A DNA stretch of 64,000 nt from Steinernema hermaphroditum (GCA_030435675.1 CM059624.1:14780769-14844768); one strand, 5' to 3'; positions 22,349 through 34,232 are shown, counted from the first letter of the stretch. Notes: a model not told the origin generated them from the letters alone. A program made the numbers and translations.

Positions 22349-22890
22349 TTCGCTGCCACTGAAATGAAAAGAATGTAGAAAATGACGCGAAACTACGATG
22401 AACGGACATTTCCTCAACGCTGATTCTATTGGCCGGAGTCCAATTCGTCGACGAGAGCGCGCTACAAGCTGCCTGGCCTGAAATGCGGAGAGTTACATAG
22501 AAACCCGACCACGAACTCACTCGCTGGCTCTAACGTTAGATCGACCGCTCGCTGGAGTTAGCAATCGACCGACTGGCACCGGCTGGCCGCTCTGCAAGCC
22601 CACTGTCGCATCTTTGACAAGCTGTCTGAAAAAGGTTGTCTACATAGGAATTTGCATGTCTCAATGGGGAAAATCGCATAGGCACAAAACACGAAGACAT
22701 CGCAGAGAACACCGCAAAGAAATCAGATATTCAAAAAATCGCAATGGCAAGGCAAGGACTTCTAGCATGTATAAACAGTGATGTGACGGACAACCTGCAA
22801 GGGAAATGGAATGCACACAAGCCGAATTGCATTAAACAATAACTATTTACAACTCACTTTATAAATACAAATACATTATTACAGATAAAT
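22349..22890. other. intergenic between RING-like gene and cysteine-rich gene 1
   Basis: No gene is supported. 'gaccgctcgctggagttagc' and nearby text is low-complexity. It holds the RING-gene promoter on one side and the 3' end of cysteine-rich gene 1 on the other. Confidence 0.4.
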
Positions 22891-25742
22891 CTAGGTTTTC
22901 ATGAAATCATTCAAATCCAATAGCGTGATGTGCAGCTTCTCGTTGAATTCCTGACTTTTACAATCGAGCCGCCCGTTGCAGCAACATAAGATGTGCAGTT
23001 CCTTTTCGGTCTCTTCGGTAGGGACTATGATCTTGCAGTCATTTTGCATTCCCGTCGTCAAGCATAACCGTCTCTCGTAGCGATCTACAATTACTTCTTT
23101 CAACTTTGGTTCAACAGTCTTCTTCCGTACCTAGAACTTCCAAATGCGCTTCCAAACTGGCACTGCGGTGAATGCATCCCGTCCTCGTTTCGTTTCGCTC
23201 GATCGTTAAGAAACATCCTGGTTGGCGGCAAACTTCACGCTTCTCATCAAGTTGACATTCGAGTGTTTCCTAAGCGATACTTTTGATGGACAATGTAGAC
23301 AGATAAACAAACATACATCGTCTGAAGAGATTTCTATCCTTGAGCGTCCGTAGTACAAATTAACGGCTTTGTTCAGGAGAGTTACGTCATTGCAAGGCTT
23401 GTGTTCCCTTGATTGGCAGATGCAGTCGACCGTGTGTGCGCCACCGGATGGCTTCACAGAGCAACCCGGAACCAGATCTTCCTTGTCGTATTCATTTGTG
23501 ATAATTTCCGTCTGTGGGATGTTGCAAAGCATTTTCTTTACCAGTTTCCCCGAGATTCCCGCATGGACAGCGCAGTACGACGGCTCGGAGTTTTCTAGGA
23601 GCTTGATGTTCATCATGTGAGATTCTTCGCTTGAGCCCACATTACATGGTGTTCGGGTCTAAAAAGGTAATCTATTAGGACATGTAGTTTCTTATCACTA
23701 TTTACGTCTATCGCCCTCACTTCTGGAGAATTATCGTTTAAATTGCAAATTTCTCCTCCGCTGCAATTACATCGAAGAACGAACAGCGGATTGTTGAGCA
23801 TGCTGACAATTTTTTTCTTCCCTGAAATATCGACTTGACAAAACTGCCGCAAAGCTCAACGAGTACCAGCCAAATCCGCGCACTCTTCTCCATTACTCGT
23901 CTTGCCAGTAAAAGCGTTCTTGGTCAGCTCGATTTCAAGTAGAGAACACTTGCTGAACTTCCCATATGCAACGTAATCTTTAACATGAAAGTTGTGGTCT
24001 GAAACACTTCCGTGAACCGATAAAATATCAAGGGTCAACTGACTTTCAAGCAAACTAAGCCGTTCATAGTTCGGTAGATGGTACTGAACACAACGTTTTT
24101 CAGTGTACAGATATTCGTTCGGGTTAGCCGGGCATTCCATCACAGCGATGTCCAGCTTTTCGAATCCCATCTTGGAACTGTCAGACCATACAGTTTTATT
24201 CATTCCAACCACTATTTCTCTCTGAAAACACGGGATAGTAAAGCTCGGAAACAAAGATAACTATTTTCCGTGTAGGCCAAATTGCATAGATCTGTTCCGC
24301 GACAACAACAGGAGCGCCTCAACTTCAGGCTCATCGTCGGCTGCATATCAAACGGACACTGAGTGTTATCAAGATCGCCTTCACAGTAAACAGATACGTT
24401 GCGCTCATGCAACATCCGCAAACATTGTTGGTTCCTCTTATGTGTGGCAGCTCCACTTTCAAATTTCACTTCCTTCCCTCCCATTCCAAAGCGAAGAGTC
24501 ATGAAGCATGCATCAGCAGATGCAGAGCTGTAAGCTTCGTCCCTGTCATAAATTTTCCGTAGTAAAGTGTCGAACTGTCCATTGTTCATTAGTATATAGC
24601 CATCGAATTGGAAACAGCGCGTATACTGACGACGATTGCTAAGCTTGTACGTGCATCCCTCAAGATCGTTTCGACAGCAACATTTCAGTTCGACCGGGTC
24701 ATGTAAGCCTTTGTAGTTCCAAATGCATGTGTTCTCTGTTGATTTGCTGTCCTAAAAGAGGGGTTAAATGATTAAGGGCGTTCCATGTGACTTACGAATA
24801 AACAAGTTTTCCACATCTCATTCAAAGCGGAGCGTTTCCGACTCATCATATGATTGAACTCGTAGCTGGGTGATTTCGCATCGTAAAAAGCGTATACTGG
24901 GCAAGCGGGAGTGTCGTAGTGCGGCGTAGCGAATTCATAACGTTCTCCATAAATGTCAAAGCACGGGGAGATAGACCGCTTCTTTAGGCGTGCGCCAGCA
25001 GCGTAGTTACCATAAAAGTTCGACTTCTTCGGTTGGTAGTTGACCGGCAACAGCATTGTCAGCATTCGCGTTTCAATTTCGTCGATCGTTTTACCACAGT
25101 GGGCAGGTTGACAGCAGTACCACTTGACTTTAACCCATTTTGGTAGACGTAGACTTGTATTTGCCGTCTAAACAATTTGTGTGCATTAATTCAACGAGAT
25201 AGACGTACAATCAACCGCTTCACATGACCAATTCCGGCTTCTTCCGCTCCTGGCTTGCTGCACACCTCGGCTACGGACTTGTGAAAGGACAAAATATCGT
25301 ACATGGTTGTTTGAAGAAGAATAGCGTGATGGATGTCATTGCTGTACATAACGTCCGTCAGTGCCTCATCCACAGGCTTGAAGTAGAGGCAATACGGCTT
25401 TGTTGACTTATAATAAGTAAATTTTTCACTTTCAGTAATATATCCAAGAGTATCGGTAGACCACTAAAGAAAGATAACGTACAACGAACAGAAGTGGAAT
25501 ACAAACCCTTTCTGCAACTTCAGCGTAAATCACATGTTGCCAAAGTTCGGGAATGAACGTCGTTTGATTCTTAGGACTTCCACCTTCTGGTTGCTTTTTA
25601 ACCCATGAGTGGATGCACAGATCTACAATGTGTACATAGATGAAATTAATAGATGAGGAGACTCACCGTCATCGTTAGAGGCGACCGAAAGGAAGAGAAC
25701 GCATAGCAGCAAACCCGAGAGGAGTACAGGTTTTGTAGCCAT
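22891..25742 (-). CDS. large secreted cysteine-rich protein (tandem copy 1), possibly broken
   Basis: Ten exons parallel those of copy 2: 25667-25742, 25507-25622, 25209-25463, 24796-25167, 24269-24751, 23867-24221, 23706-23821, 23317-23658, 23131-23269 and 22891-23084, giving 815 codons plus stop counted together (816). A signal peptide (MATKPVLLSGLLLCVLFLSV) is followed by repeated cysteine modules ending in patterns such as CCCRGTDLCN, CNCSGGEICN, CICQSREHKPCND and CCCNGRLDC. This resembles the nematode ET module or Ly6-like three-finger folds; the function is unknown. No membrane anchor is visible. The donor after exon 5 reads GGAAAATAG where copy 2 has GGTAAAATAG, so the GT is gone. Retaining the intron gives a stop, so the gene may be a recent pseudogene or use another site. 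Confidence 0.7.
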
Positions 25743-26180
25743 GTGAGCGCTCCCGACCAATACAAAAGTAAAAACAAGAGTGACTGGAAGCCTTGAAAAT
25801 GGTCATCTGCAAAAGATCTGTCTAGACACTTTGGATTTGCAGGCGAAAAAGGGGGCGTTTGTCACGTCTCTGACTATACACACACGTAAAATATCGTACA
25901 TGGTTGTTTGAAGAAGAATGGCGTGATGGATGTCGTTACGTCACGTCTCTGACTATACACGCACGTATAGTCAGAGACGCGACAAACTGTATCGCATTGC
26001 TGATCACGTTAATCGCCTCGAAATCCATGTGCTCATTGTGCGCTCATGGCGTGGAGAAAGAACTGAAGACTAAAGAAAGGTGGAAACGAAAGCAGCTTTC
26101 ATTGGTTACCGAAGGTTATGATGTGACAGACGAGCAAAATAACTCCTTCCCCCATAACAACTCCTTTCCCCTCTCATCAC
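25743..26180. other. spacer with re-inserted exon fragment and a palindrome
   Basis: Positions 25888-25940 copy part of exon 3 of cysteine-rich gene 1 (original near 25287-25340) with a few changes. It is flanked by a direct repeat 'gtcacgtctctgactatacac' at 25861 and 25950. The second repeat is followed by its inverse, forming a hairpin with 14-base arms (cgtctctgactata / tatagtcagagacg) at about 25952-25987. Confidence 0.75.
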
Positions 26181-29031
26181 TTAAAGCAATTTCCAATCCT
26201 TCATCAGATCGTTCAGATTCGACAGTTCGAGGCGCAGCTTCTCATTGAATTCCTCACTTTTACAATTGAGTCGTCCGTTGCAGCAGCATAAGATGTGAAC
26301 TTCTTTCTGCGTTCCCTTCGTAGGCACTATGATCTTGCAGTCGTTTTGCATTCCTGTAGTCAAGCATAGACGCCTCTCGTAGCGATCTGTAAAAAAATTC
26401 TCTTAGCTCTGGTTCAACAGTCTTCTGCACCTTGCGTTTCCAAATTCGCACTGCGATGAATGCATCCCGACTTCGTTCTATTCCGCTCCATCGTTAAGAA
26501 ACATCCTGGTCTGTAGCAAACTTCACGGTTATCATCAAATTGACATTCGAGTGCTTCCTAAGCGACACTTATGATGGGAAATGTAGAAAGATATGCAAAC
26601 ATACATCGTCTGACGAAACTTCCGTTCTCGATCGCCCATGGTACATGGAAGAGACCTTGTTCAGGAAAGTTACATCATTGCAAGGCTTGTGTTCCCTTGA
26701 CTCGCAGATGCACATGACTACGAGTCCGGTGGCAGAGGGCTCCATATAGCAGCCTGCATCGATGCCTCTCGTGACGTACGCACTACTGCTATTGATAAGC
26801 TGGGATTGGGAGATACCCGTAAGCACTCTCATCGTCATTCCAGATTGTGTACCCATGAAAGCAGCGCAGTAGGACGGCTCGGAGTCTTCGTGGAGCTTGA
26901 TGTTCACCAGGTCAGATTCTACGCTTCTGCCCTCATTACACTGTGATCGGGTCTAGAAAGGTGATCTATTAGGATCATGATAGTTTCTTATCACTACTTA
27001 CGTCTATCGCTCTCACTTCTGGAGAGTTAACATTGAAATTGCAAATTTTTCCTCCGCTGCATTTACATCGAAGAACAAATAACGTATTGTTGAGCATGCC
27101 GACAATTTTTCTCTCCCCTGAATATCGATTTGACAAAACTATCGGAACGCTCAACGAGTACCAGCCAAATCCGCGCATTTTTCTCCACCACTTGTCTTGC
27201 CAGTAAAAGCGTTCTTGGTCAGCTCGATTTCAAGTAGGGTACACTTGCTGAACTTCCCATATTCAACGTAATCTTTAACATGGAAGTTGTGGTCTGAAAC
27301 ACTTCCGTAAACCGACAAAGTCTCAAGGGTTAACTGACTTTCAATCAAATTAAGTCGCTCGTAGTTCGGCAGATGGTACTGAACACAACCCTTTTCAGTG
27401 TACAGATATTCGTTCGGGTTAGCCGGGCATTTCTTCAGAGCGATGTTCTGGCTTTCGAACTGATTACTCGTACTCATCTCTTTCCACACAGTTTTATTCA
27501 TTCCTATCACTATTTCTCTCTGAAAACACGGGACATTAAAGCTCGGAAACAAAGATAACTATTTTACCGCGTAGGCCAAATTGCATAGATCTGTTCCGCG
27601 ACAACAACAGTAGCGCGTGAACTTCGTGCTTAACTTCGACTGCATATCAAATGGACACTGAATGTCATCAAGTTCGACTTCACAATAAATGGATACGTTC
27701 CGCTCATGCAACATCCGCAAACATCGCTGGTCCCGCTCACGTGTGGCAGCTCCACTTTGAAATTCCATTTGGTTACCCACTAGTCCAAAAAAACGAAGAG
27801 TCATGAAACACGCATCAGCTGATGCTGCGCTGTATGGTTCGCCCCTATCATAAGTTTGTTTGAACTGTCCATTGGAATGTATATAGCCTTCGAACTGGAA
27901 ACAGCGCGTGTACTGACGACGATTGCTAAGCTTGTACGTGCATCCCTCAAGATCGTTTCGACAACAACATTTCAGCTCGACCGGGTCATGTAAGCCTTTG
28001 TAGTCCCAAAAGCATATGTTATTTGTCGATTTGCTGTCCTAAAAGGGCCGTTAAATGATTAAAGGCGTTCCATGTGACTTACCAATAAACAAGTTTTCCA
28101 CATCTCATTCAAAGCGGAGCGTTTCCGACTCATCCCATGATTGAACTCGTAGCTAGGTGATTTCGCATCGTAAAAAGCGTATACTGGGCAAACGGGAGTG
28201 TCGTAGTGCGGCGTAGCGAATTCATAACGTTCTCCATAAATGTCAAAGCACGGGGAGATAGACCGCTTCTTCAGGTGTGCGCCAGCAGTGTAGTTACCAT
28301 AAAAGTTCGACTTCTTCGGTTGGTAGTTGACCGGCAACAGCATTGTCAGCATTCGCGTTTCAATTTCGTCGATCGTTTTACCACAGTGGGCAGGTCGACA
28401 GCAGTACCACTTGACTTTAACCCATTTTGCTCGGCGGATACCTTCACCTACCTTCTAAACAATTTATGTGCATTGATTCAACGAAACAGACGTACACTCA
28501 ATAGCTTCACATGACCAATTCCGGCTTCTTCCGCTCCCGGCTTGCTGCACACCTCGACTACGGACTTGTGAAAAGATAGAGTATCGAAGATAGTCTTATT
28601 AAGAAGAACGGAATGAAGGAGGTCGTTGCTGTACATAACGTCTTTTAACATTTCGTCGATAGATTTGAAATAGAGGCAGTACGGCTTCGATGAAGTGTAG
28701 TGAGTCAATACTTTCAATTCGTCGTCACCACTGAACATATCGGTGCTACTCCACTAAAGGAAGAGTAGTCTAAACAGCAAAAACTGAAGATAACTCACAT
28801 TTTGTGAATCAGTACTATAAAACATCTTTAGAAAATCTTCCGGAAAAAAAGTCGATCGCATCTTATTCTCCGAGTGCTTCTTAACCCATGAGTGGATACA
28901 CAGATCTGAAACTTGCCCGTAGATGAAATTAAAATACGAGGAGACTCACCGTCATCGTTAGAGCCGAAGGCGACCGAAAGGAAGAGAACGCATAGAAGCA
29001 AACCCGAGAGGAGCACAGATTTCGTAGCCAT
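26181..29031 (-). CDS. large secreted cysteine-rich protein (tandem copy 2), intact
   Basis: Exons 28950-29031, 28799-28905, 28496-28753, 28083-28454, 27568-28038, 27162-27519, 27002-27117, 26605-26952, 26431-26557 and 26181-26386 join in frame to 814 residues. A signal peptide (MATKSVLLSGLLLCVLFLSV) leads into cysteine-rich modules: KWYCC...HC near residue 165, CCCRNDLEGC near 292, CCCRGTDLCN closing exon 5, CKCSGGKICN near 570, CICESREHKPCND near 680 and CCCNGRLNC near 785. The recurring CCC/C-x-C...C-N ending resembles the nematode ET module and Ly6-type folds; no function is known to me. There is no transmembrane segment or anchor signal. Exons 4-7 are far closer to copy 1 than exons 2, 8 and 9. 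Confidence 0.8.
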
Positions 29032-29331
29032 GTGAGCGCTCGATACCAATACCGACCGATACGAAAGTGAAACAAAGGGCGACTAGAAGCTGTTTCGTAG
29101 ATATCCATCTTAAAGCGATCTGTCTATGCGACGCAGAAGGTCAATTGCACTTTAGGCCCTCTGTAGACAACTGTGGAAAGAAAAGATGCGGAGTGGGATG
29201 GTCATGTGGCGTAGTGCAGTATACTGCATATTATTCACCTTGAATGTAAATGTGATCCATAAAGAAAAAACGCCTGTTCATGGCAGTATGCCTGCTATTA
29301 TAAGCAGTTACAGATTGATAACACCTAACTA
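29032..29331. other. spacer between cysteine-rich gene 2 and the SH2-kinase
   Basis: About 300 bases without a gene. It holds the upstream region of cysteine-rich gene 2; no TATA box is evident. An AATGTA/AATAAA-like AT tract near 29240-29300 lies downstream of the kinase stop. Confidence 0.4.
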
Positions 29332-31320
29332 TCAATGATCAGTGCTGGTACCCTTCTTTTTTTGTCCAGGATGCACTTTCCTGCTATCCTTTCCATTCTT
29401 CTTTGGCTTCTTGTCCTTTTTGTTATCCAGAGTGCTCAGTTTTACACCTTTTGCAGCACCGCCGCTTTCCTGCAGCTCGATGGACACGTCGTCTTCGGCG
29501 GATGTCCTGGTCTCCACCGTCCTCGCGACCTTCTGCTTCTTTCGATTGGTCCCAGTCGTCTTTGCTTTCGGCTTTTCTTCAAGTTTCTTCGCTGCTGCCG
29601 CGTTGTTCGTTACGATTTCCTAAAACTGTCTCAATGTCTCTAGCGTACGCAGTCACAAACGGTACCTCTATTGTTGGGTCTCGATCGGGTTTTACCGTTT
29701 GAAGCATAGAACACTGAACAATTTGCTCGTTGCTCATGAACTGCATCGTTGACTTGACTACTTCCAACGCGATATCTTCCTCGGTTTCCTGGAGTACCTG
29801 AACTTCATCCATTGACAGTGGAGTGACATTAGGGATCGAGGCGATTGTAGAGTCTGAAGGACGTGGCGCTGGATGATTGCCCTGGATTTCAGCTAGCTTC
29901 TTCGAGATGTACTTAAAGTCACACCGCTTGACCGGGTCCAATGTCCAGCATTCCTTCGCAACGACTTTGAAGTCAGCAGGAGTTCGTTCTGAAAGAGTGC
30001 GTTCACGTCTTTCAGAAGCATTTCTAACGGCGCATACCAGGGAAGTCAGGCATCTGTCCGCGACGGATATGCGTCGCCACTCGCTTGTTCTCCCAGCCAT
30101 CCCATGGCTTCTTGCCGTTCGAAAAGACTTCCCACGCCAACACGCCGAACGCCCAAACGTCGCTTTTCACTGAGAAATCCGGTGTCACCACCAGCGTTTC
30201 CGGAGCCATCCAACGCAACGGGATCTGGAGGCTATGACCCTGTACGTTTCCCTTTATTGCTGATGAGATCTTGCTGAGGCCGAAATCGGCGATCTTGATA
30301 ATTCCGTACTTGCTGATGAGACAGTTCCGTGCCGCCAAGTCCCGATGAATGTATCCTCTGAAATTACATTTGCGATGTTGCGTCCTTGATGATGTAGTGT
30401 GTACTTGTCCTGCAAATAACTCATTCCTTCCGAGGTCTCAAGGCAGTAACGAATGCGCTCCCCAGCCGAGATCTGATCTTTCATCTGTAGCAGATGTTCG
30501 AGAAGCGAACCACCTGGACAGAGCTCCATCACAACCATCACAGGAGGACGATCAGCGCAAATCCCAAAGAACTGAAAAGAAGATGTGCAAATAGTAATAC
30601 TAACAACACTATCTTCAGCTACCTTGATGATGTTGATATGCTGAATCTCAGCCATGATGTTCCCTTCTTGAATGAGCGCATCTCTCGCCTTCTTGTGCTG
30701 CTGCAGCGTCTTCTCCTTGTCGCCGTCAAGGTTTTCACCTGAATCACCCCGAATGGAATACACAGAGACAATGAAAACACTTCATACTGGCTGGATGACA
30801 AAGCTTGATGGCGACGATTCGCCGCTTGTGGAGCTTCCCCTTGAAGACATCACAAAAATTGCCGGATCCGAGCTTGTCCGAAACGGGGTCGTAGTGGAGA
30901 TGCTCGTGCTTCAAGAACCAGCGTGGGCGCTTAACCGGATCACGCAGCCGGACATCTCCATTCGGAATGCTGTGGTGATGATAATTTTCCACCAGATCAG
31001 GCACCGAATCGAACAGTTTCTGAAGAAGACAAACAAATAAAGCAAGGAAAGCAACGAAGCGAACGCACCATACGATCACAGGCAAGGCACCACTGCTTCC
31101 GCTCGGTGTTCCAGCGCAGCGTAAAGTGGCAGACGCGGAAAGCGTTCCGCACGGACAGCACCAGCTCCAGCGGTCCGTTGTTTTCACTCGCGCGCACCAC
31201 GAAGTCTCCTTCCTTCTTCAGGTACGGCTCCACGTCATAGCGCGTCAGCATTCCCATGTACCATTCTTGCGACTCGAGCCGACCCTGCTTCTGATGCTGC
31301 TGTTGCGGCTTGTTCTCCAT
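29332..31320 (-). CDS. SH2-domain tyrosine kinase, nematode Fer-like type
   Basis: Exons 31069-31320, 30788-31019, 30623-30738, 30405-30571, 30038-30357, 29666-29988 and 29332-29619 join in frame to 565 residues. SH2 domain: about 19-110 (WYMGML; GDFVVRAS with the phosphotyrosine-binding arginine). Kinase domain: about 125-400, with loop LGSGNF (134-139), VAIK lysine 156, HRDLAARN (260-267), DFG (280-282) and RWMAPE (304-309). SH2 plus kinase without an F-BAR is the layout of the expanded nematode Fer-like group, some acting in sperm. The tail is acidic and then very lysine-rich (KKDKKPKKNGKDSRK). No tyrosine lies between DFG and APE, so the usual activation-loop site is missing. An in-frame upstream ATG at 31386 is possible, but homology to the pseudogene begins just before 31320. 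Confidence 0.9.
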
Positions 31321-32213
31321 CACCCGCTGAGTCCGAAGCCACGCGACTGATCGCACCGACGACGCTCGTTTCAAATGAGAAATCACCCTCCCGCACGGAC
31401 ATTGGCTCTTCTTTTAAGCACTTACGGAGTCTGGAAAGGATGTCTGAAGTCTGGATCTGCAGCCGTTTCTACAGAAGTCTGCATCTTGCTGTAGCGATGT
31501 CTAGACAAGAACTTGCAGTCAATAAATGACTGTAGACGCTATTGCTCATTCGGGTCCTTCCGTGCGGGACCAAGGTATTCGTCTCACCATAATCCCCCGT
31601 AGCGCCTTTAGCTGCTACAAATCGGACGGAAGGACTGAGCGCCGCCGTACACACCTCTCTTTTACTTCAAAATTTGCGTAGTTGATGCATTAATTGTTGT
31701 ATAATGTTAGGCAGGCATTATGTAAGAACATTCTCCTATATCCTCTCCGACGAGGGACACATTGCCTGCATCATGTCACGTTCCTATCCTGTTTGCAATT
31801 ACGGTAGCATGCATATTGCAAAATGCAGTGTAAAAGCTTCACACATTTATTGTATGGAGGTATAAATAGATGGAGATTCATTCGATGATAACAGGCTGCT
31901 ATCCATTGTGTCCGCCGTTGCGCATGCACCAGCCTAGTACCTTTGCGGAGTCGATGCCTAATTGAGACGATGGTGTCGAGTGATGGAGAAGTGGAGGATG
32001 GAGATTCGCGTCGAATCGTGGTGGAACTCGTGTTGTGGAAAGTGAGCTGCGCGCATTTATACAGGTGCGCGTTAGACTACTCCAGCTCCACCGCTCTGAA
32101 CGGAAGTCGCCTCGAGATTGATGTTGTTCCAGGCTGCTTGGAACCGTCGCGTCTCTAATTCGATTTCGTAACAAATTACGCGACTTTCACCTTTATGAAA
32201 TTTCAGATCGTCC
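31321..32213. other. spacer with a small inverted repeat
   Basis: A perfect ten-base inverted repeat (gtccttccgt / acggaaggac) spans about 31554-31638 and may mark a small foldback. The remaining sequence has short open frames on both strands (for example 31943-32158) without a recognisable motif. TTTCAG ends seven bases before the ATG of the next gene. Confidence 0.4.
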
Positions 32214-33164
32214 ATGGAAACTCTCTGTTACGACTTCTGCGATCGCGTTATAAGCTCGATTCAATTCGCGAACAGGGAAAATTCATCCAATTATCGCTAC
32301 GTCAACCAAAATGCAGACAATCTGCGTTACGCCTTCAGGAAGACCATCGCGCGCACGTGGTATGCCTGCGCAAAGCGTCATTTTGAAAATCGCAAAGTCG
32401 TGTCGCTCGCTATAATTTGTTGGAACCCTAGAACTCCCGGTGAAGACATCGAGTACGTCTTCATCGTCCACGATATGGAAGACTGCGACTACGACACCGA
32501 GATAACATACGAGGAATTTATGGAGTTGGATCCGAGATTCATCGAGTGCCGTATCATCGACTTCAGCTCGGATTTCGACGATGACCGGCGCAGCTACTCC
32601 CGTTCGATACATAATGCCGACGATTTGAAAGAAATCTTCAATCCGACACTTCTTGAGCGTCTGGGAAACTTCGGGTTGAACGTGCGCATTCGGGGGTCAG
32701 CTGTCCCCGAATGGGCTCGAAATTTGATCATTGACACTCCACTTGTTAGTCTCAATATATATGACTTCACGAACGAGGAGGCCGATAAGATCCAATTTGT
32801 GAGCAGTATCCTGAAATCTTCGAAATCTGCTTCATTGCAACGACTTCAGTTGGAAGGACGTCACTGGTGGAGGAATCCGAAGGAATACTCTGAAGAACTT
32901 TCTGACGAAGACTCAGAAGACTTTTCTGAAGAAGAATCCGACGAAGATCCAGACTATGAAGTTATAAGTGACAAAAGAACATGGGGCAAACGACGTCCAT
33001 CTGAACTTTGTCTTCTTCTCGCCGAGCAAGCACGCAATAGGCCCTATTTTCAGCTGGTCCTGGATGAGAATTCCAGCGAAGATATGCTACTTGACAAGAG
33101 GGTGTTTGTGAAGGGCGTAAATTGTTTTATTGTCGATGATCGGCACTTTGGCTTCAGTTTTTGA
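32214..33164 (+). CDS. divergent F-box-like family member (copy E) with acidic insert
   Basis: Single-exon 316-residue ORF. The head METLCYDFCDRVISSIQ has the family's F-box-like spacing and the body has leucine-rich-like strands (LVSLNIYDF, LQRLQLEGRHWW). Signature blocks of the close copies are not conserved, so membership is by layout only. Residues near 226-246 form an acidic stretch (EELSDEDSEDFSEEESDEDP). The codon mix and the uninterrupted frame support a real gene. TTTCAG lies seven bases before the ATG, and AATAAA occurs about 45 bases after the stop (33207). No inverted-ATGCA promoter is present. Confidence 0.7.
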   Translation: METLCYDFCDRVISSIQFANRENSSNYRYVNQNADNLRYAFRKTIARTWYACAKRHFENRKVVSLAIICWNPRTPGEDIEYVFIVHDMEDCDYDTEITYEEFMELDPRFIECRIIDFSSDFDDDRRSYSRSIHNADDLKEIFNPTLLERLGNFGLNVRIRGSAVPEWARNLIIDTPLVSLNIYDFTNEEADKIQFVSSILKSSKSASLQRLQLEGRHWWRNPKEYSEELSDEDSEDFSEEESDEDPDYEVISDKRTWGKRRPSELCLLLAEQARNRPYFQLVLDENSSEDMLLDKRVFVKGVNCFIVDDRHFGFSF

Positions 33165-34232
33165 ATTGCTGCTTCTTCTTATATTTAGTTGCTCCTTTAA
33201 GATGTTAATAAATGTCTTCACGTTAAATGTGCGCTTTTCGTGTCCACCCATTACATGCAATCTCTTTACTTTGGCGGCGACGATCTCCTTCGTCGTCGGC
33301 GCTGTGGCCCTTCTCCTTGATGATCTGTTCCCGCTGCTTGACGTCCTTCTTGTGCGGCTCGATGGCTGGCCTGGAGTCCTTCGTGGGTGGTCCAACAGCC
33401 AACCCTTCTTCACTTTTGTCGCGGGGAAGAATGGCTGCGGCTGCCTGCGCTCTTCCCTTTTACAGGGGCGATCACGTCATCTTCCTCCGAGTGATCTCGC
33501 CCTTTCTTCGTACTTCTGTTTCTGCCTCCTTCTCGGAGACGACATGATCAAGGTTCAGCTTTTCGGGTTGCGTGTCCCAAAGATCTTACGGGTCTTTTGC
33601 ATCGCGTTTCAACCTTTTAGCCTCAAGATTCAGGTTCGGATCCCTCTGTTTCGTTTCGTCAATTTCCATTGATTTACGCCGAAAACGAGCACAGTTTCGG
33701 TACCCAAAAATGAAGGTTGAGTTTTAGCTCTTCTAACCCACAGTATGGCAAGATGGAAAGCTCATATAGCGAGTAAAAATATGGCTGAAACGAAGCATAC
33801 GTGTGACCGAGATCACTCCTTGGATCATGTTTTCCCTGATTCAGCCCAGCCGACCCTCCTTAGCAACAATTGATCCATGAAGATAGTCGTAAAGTGCACT
33901 TGCACTTGTCTTGAAACGATGAGCTATCCCTAAATACCGCTCATTCCATGGTCATTATGCGAATAACGTACGCTTCTTTAGGAGCTTCATACGGATTTAC
34001 AAGGCCATTTTTGGCATTATCGTGGCTACTTTGGCTCGTTAGAATAGCCAACCCGAGAAATTTCGCAGCAATCATTTCTAGAAATCCTGTTTTCCAGCTT
34101 CGAGGTAGAGGCGTCCATACCCACGAGACCAATTAACATCTGTTGGGTAATGTCAACGGAGCTATAATGGATCGATGACGACAATAAACGACATCTTCAT
34201 CGTTTCATTTTGTCGTAAAGCCGTCTTCTGAC
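33165..34232. other. spacer; possible degenerate minus-strand gene at 33230-33669
   Basis: On the minus strand an ATG at 33669 begins a charged reading (MEIDETKQRDPNLNLEAKRL) that meets a TAA at codon 28, then continues in the same frame for about 40 codons. After further frame changes a lysine/arginine/glutamate-rich reading (KKDVKQREQIIKEKGH) reaches a stop near 33230. GTAAGATC follows the first 26 codons and could be a donor, but I found no good acceptor. It is either a spliced gene I could not resolve or a relic. Nothing is supported from 33670 to 34232. Confidence 0.3.
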
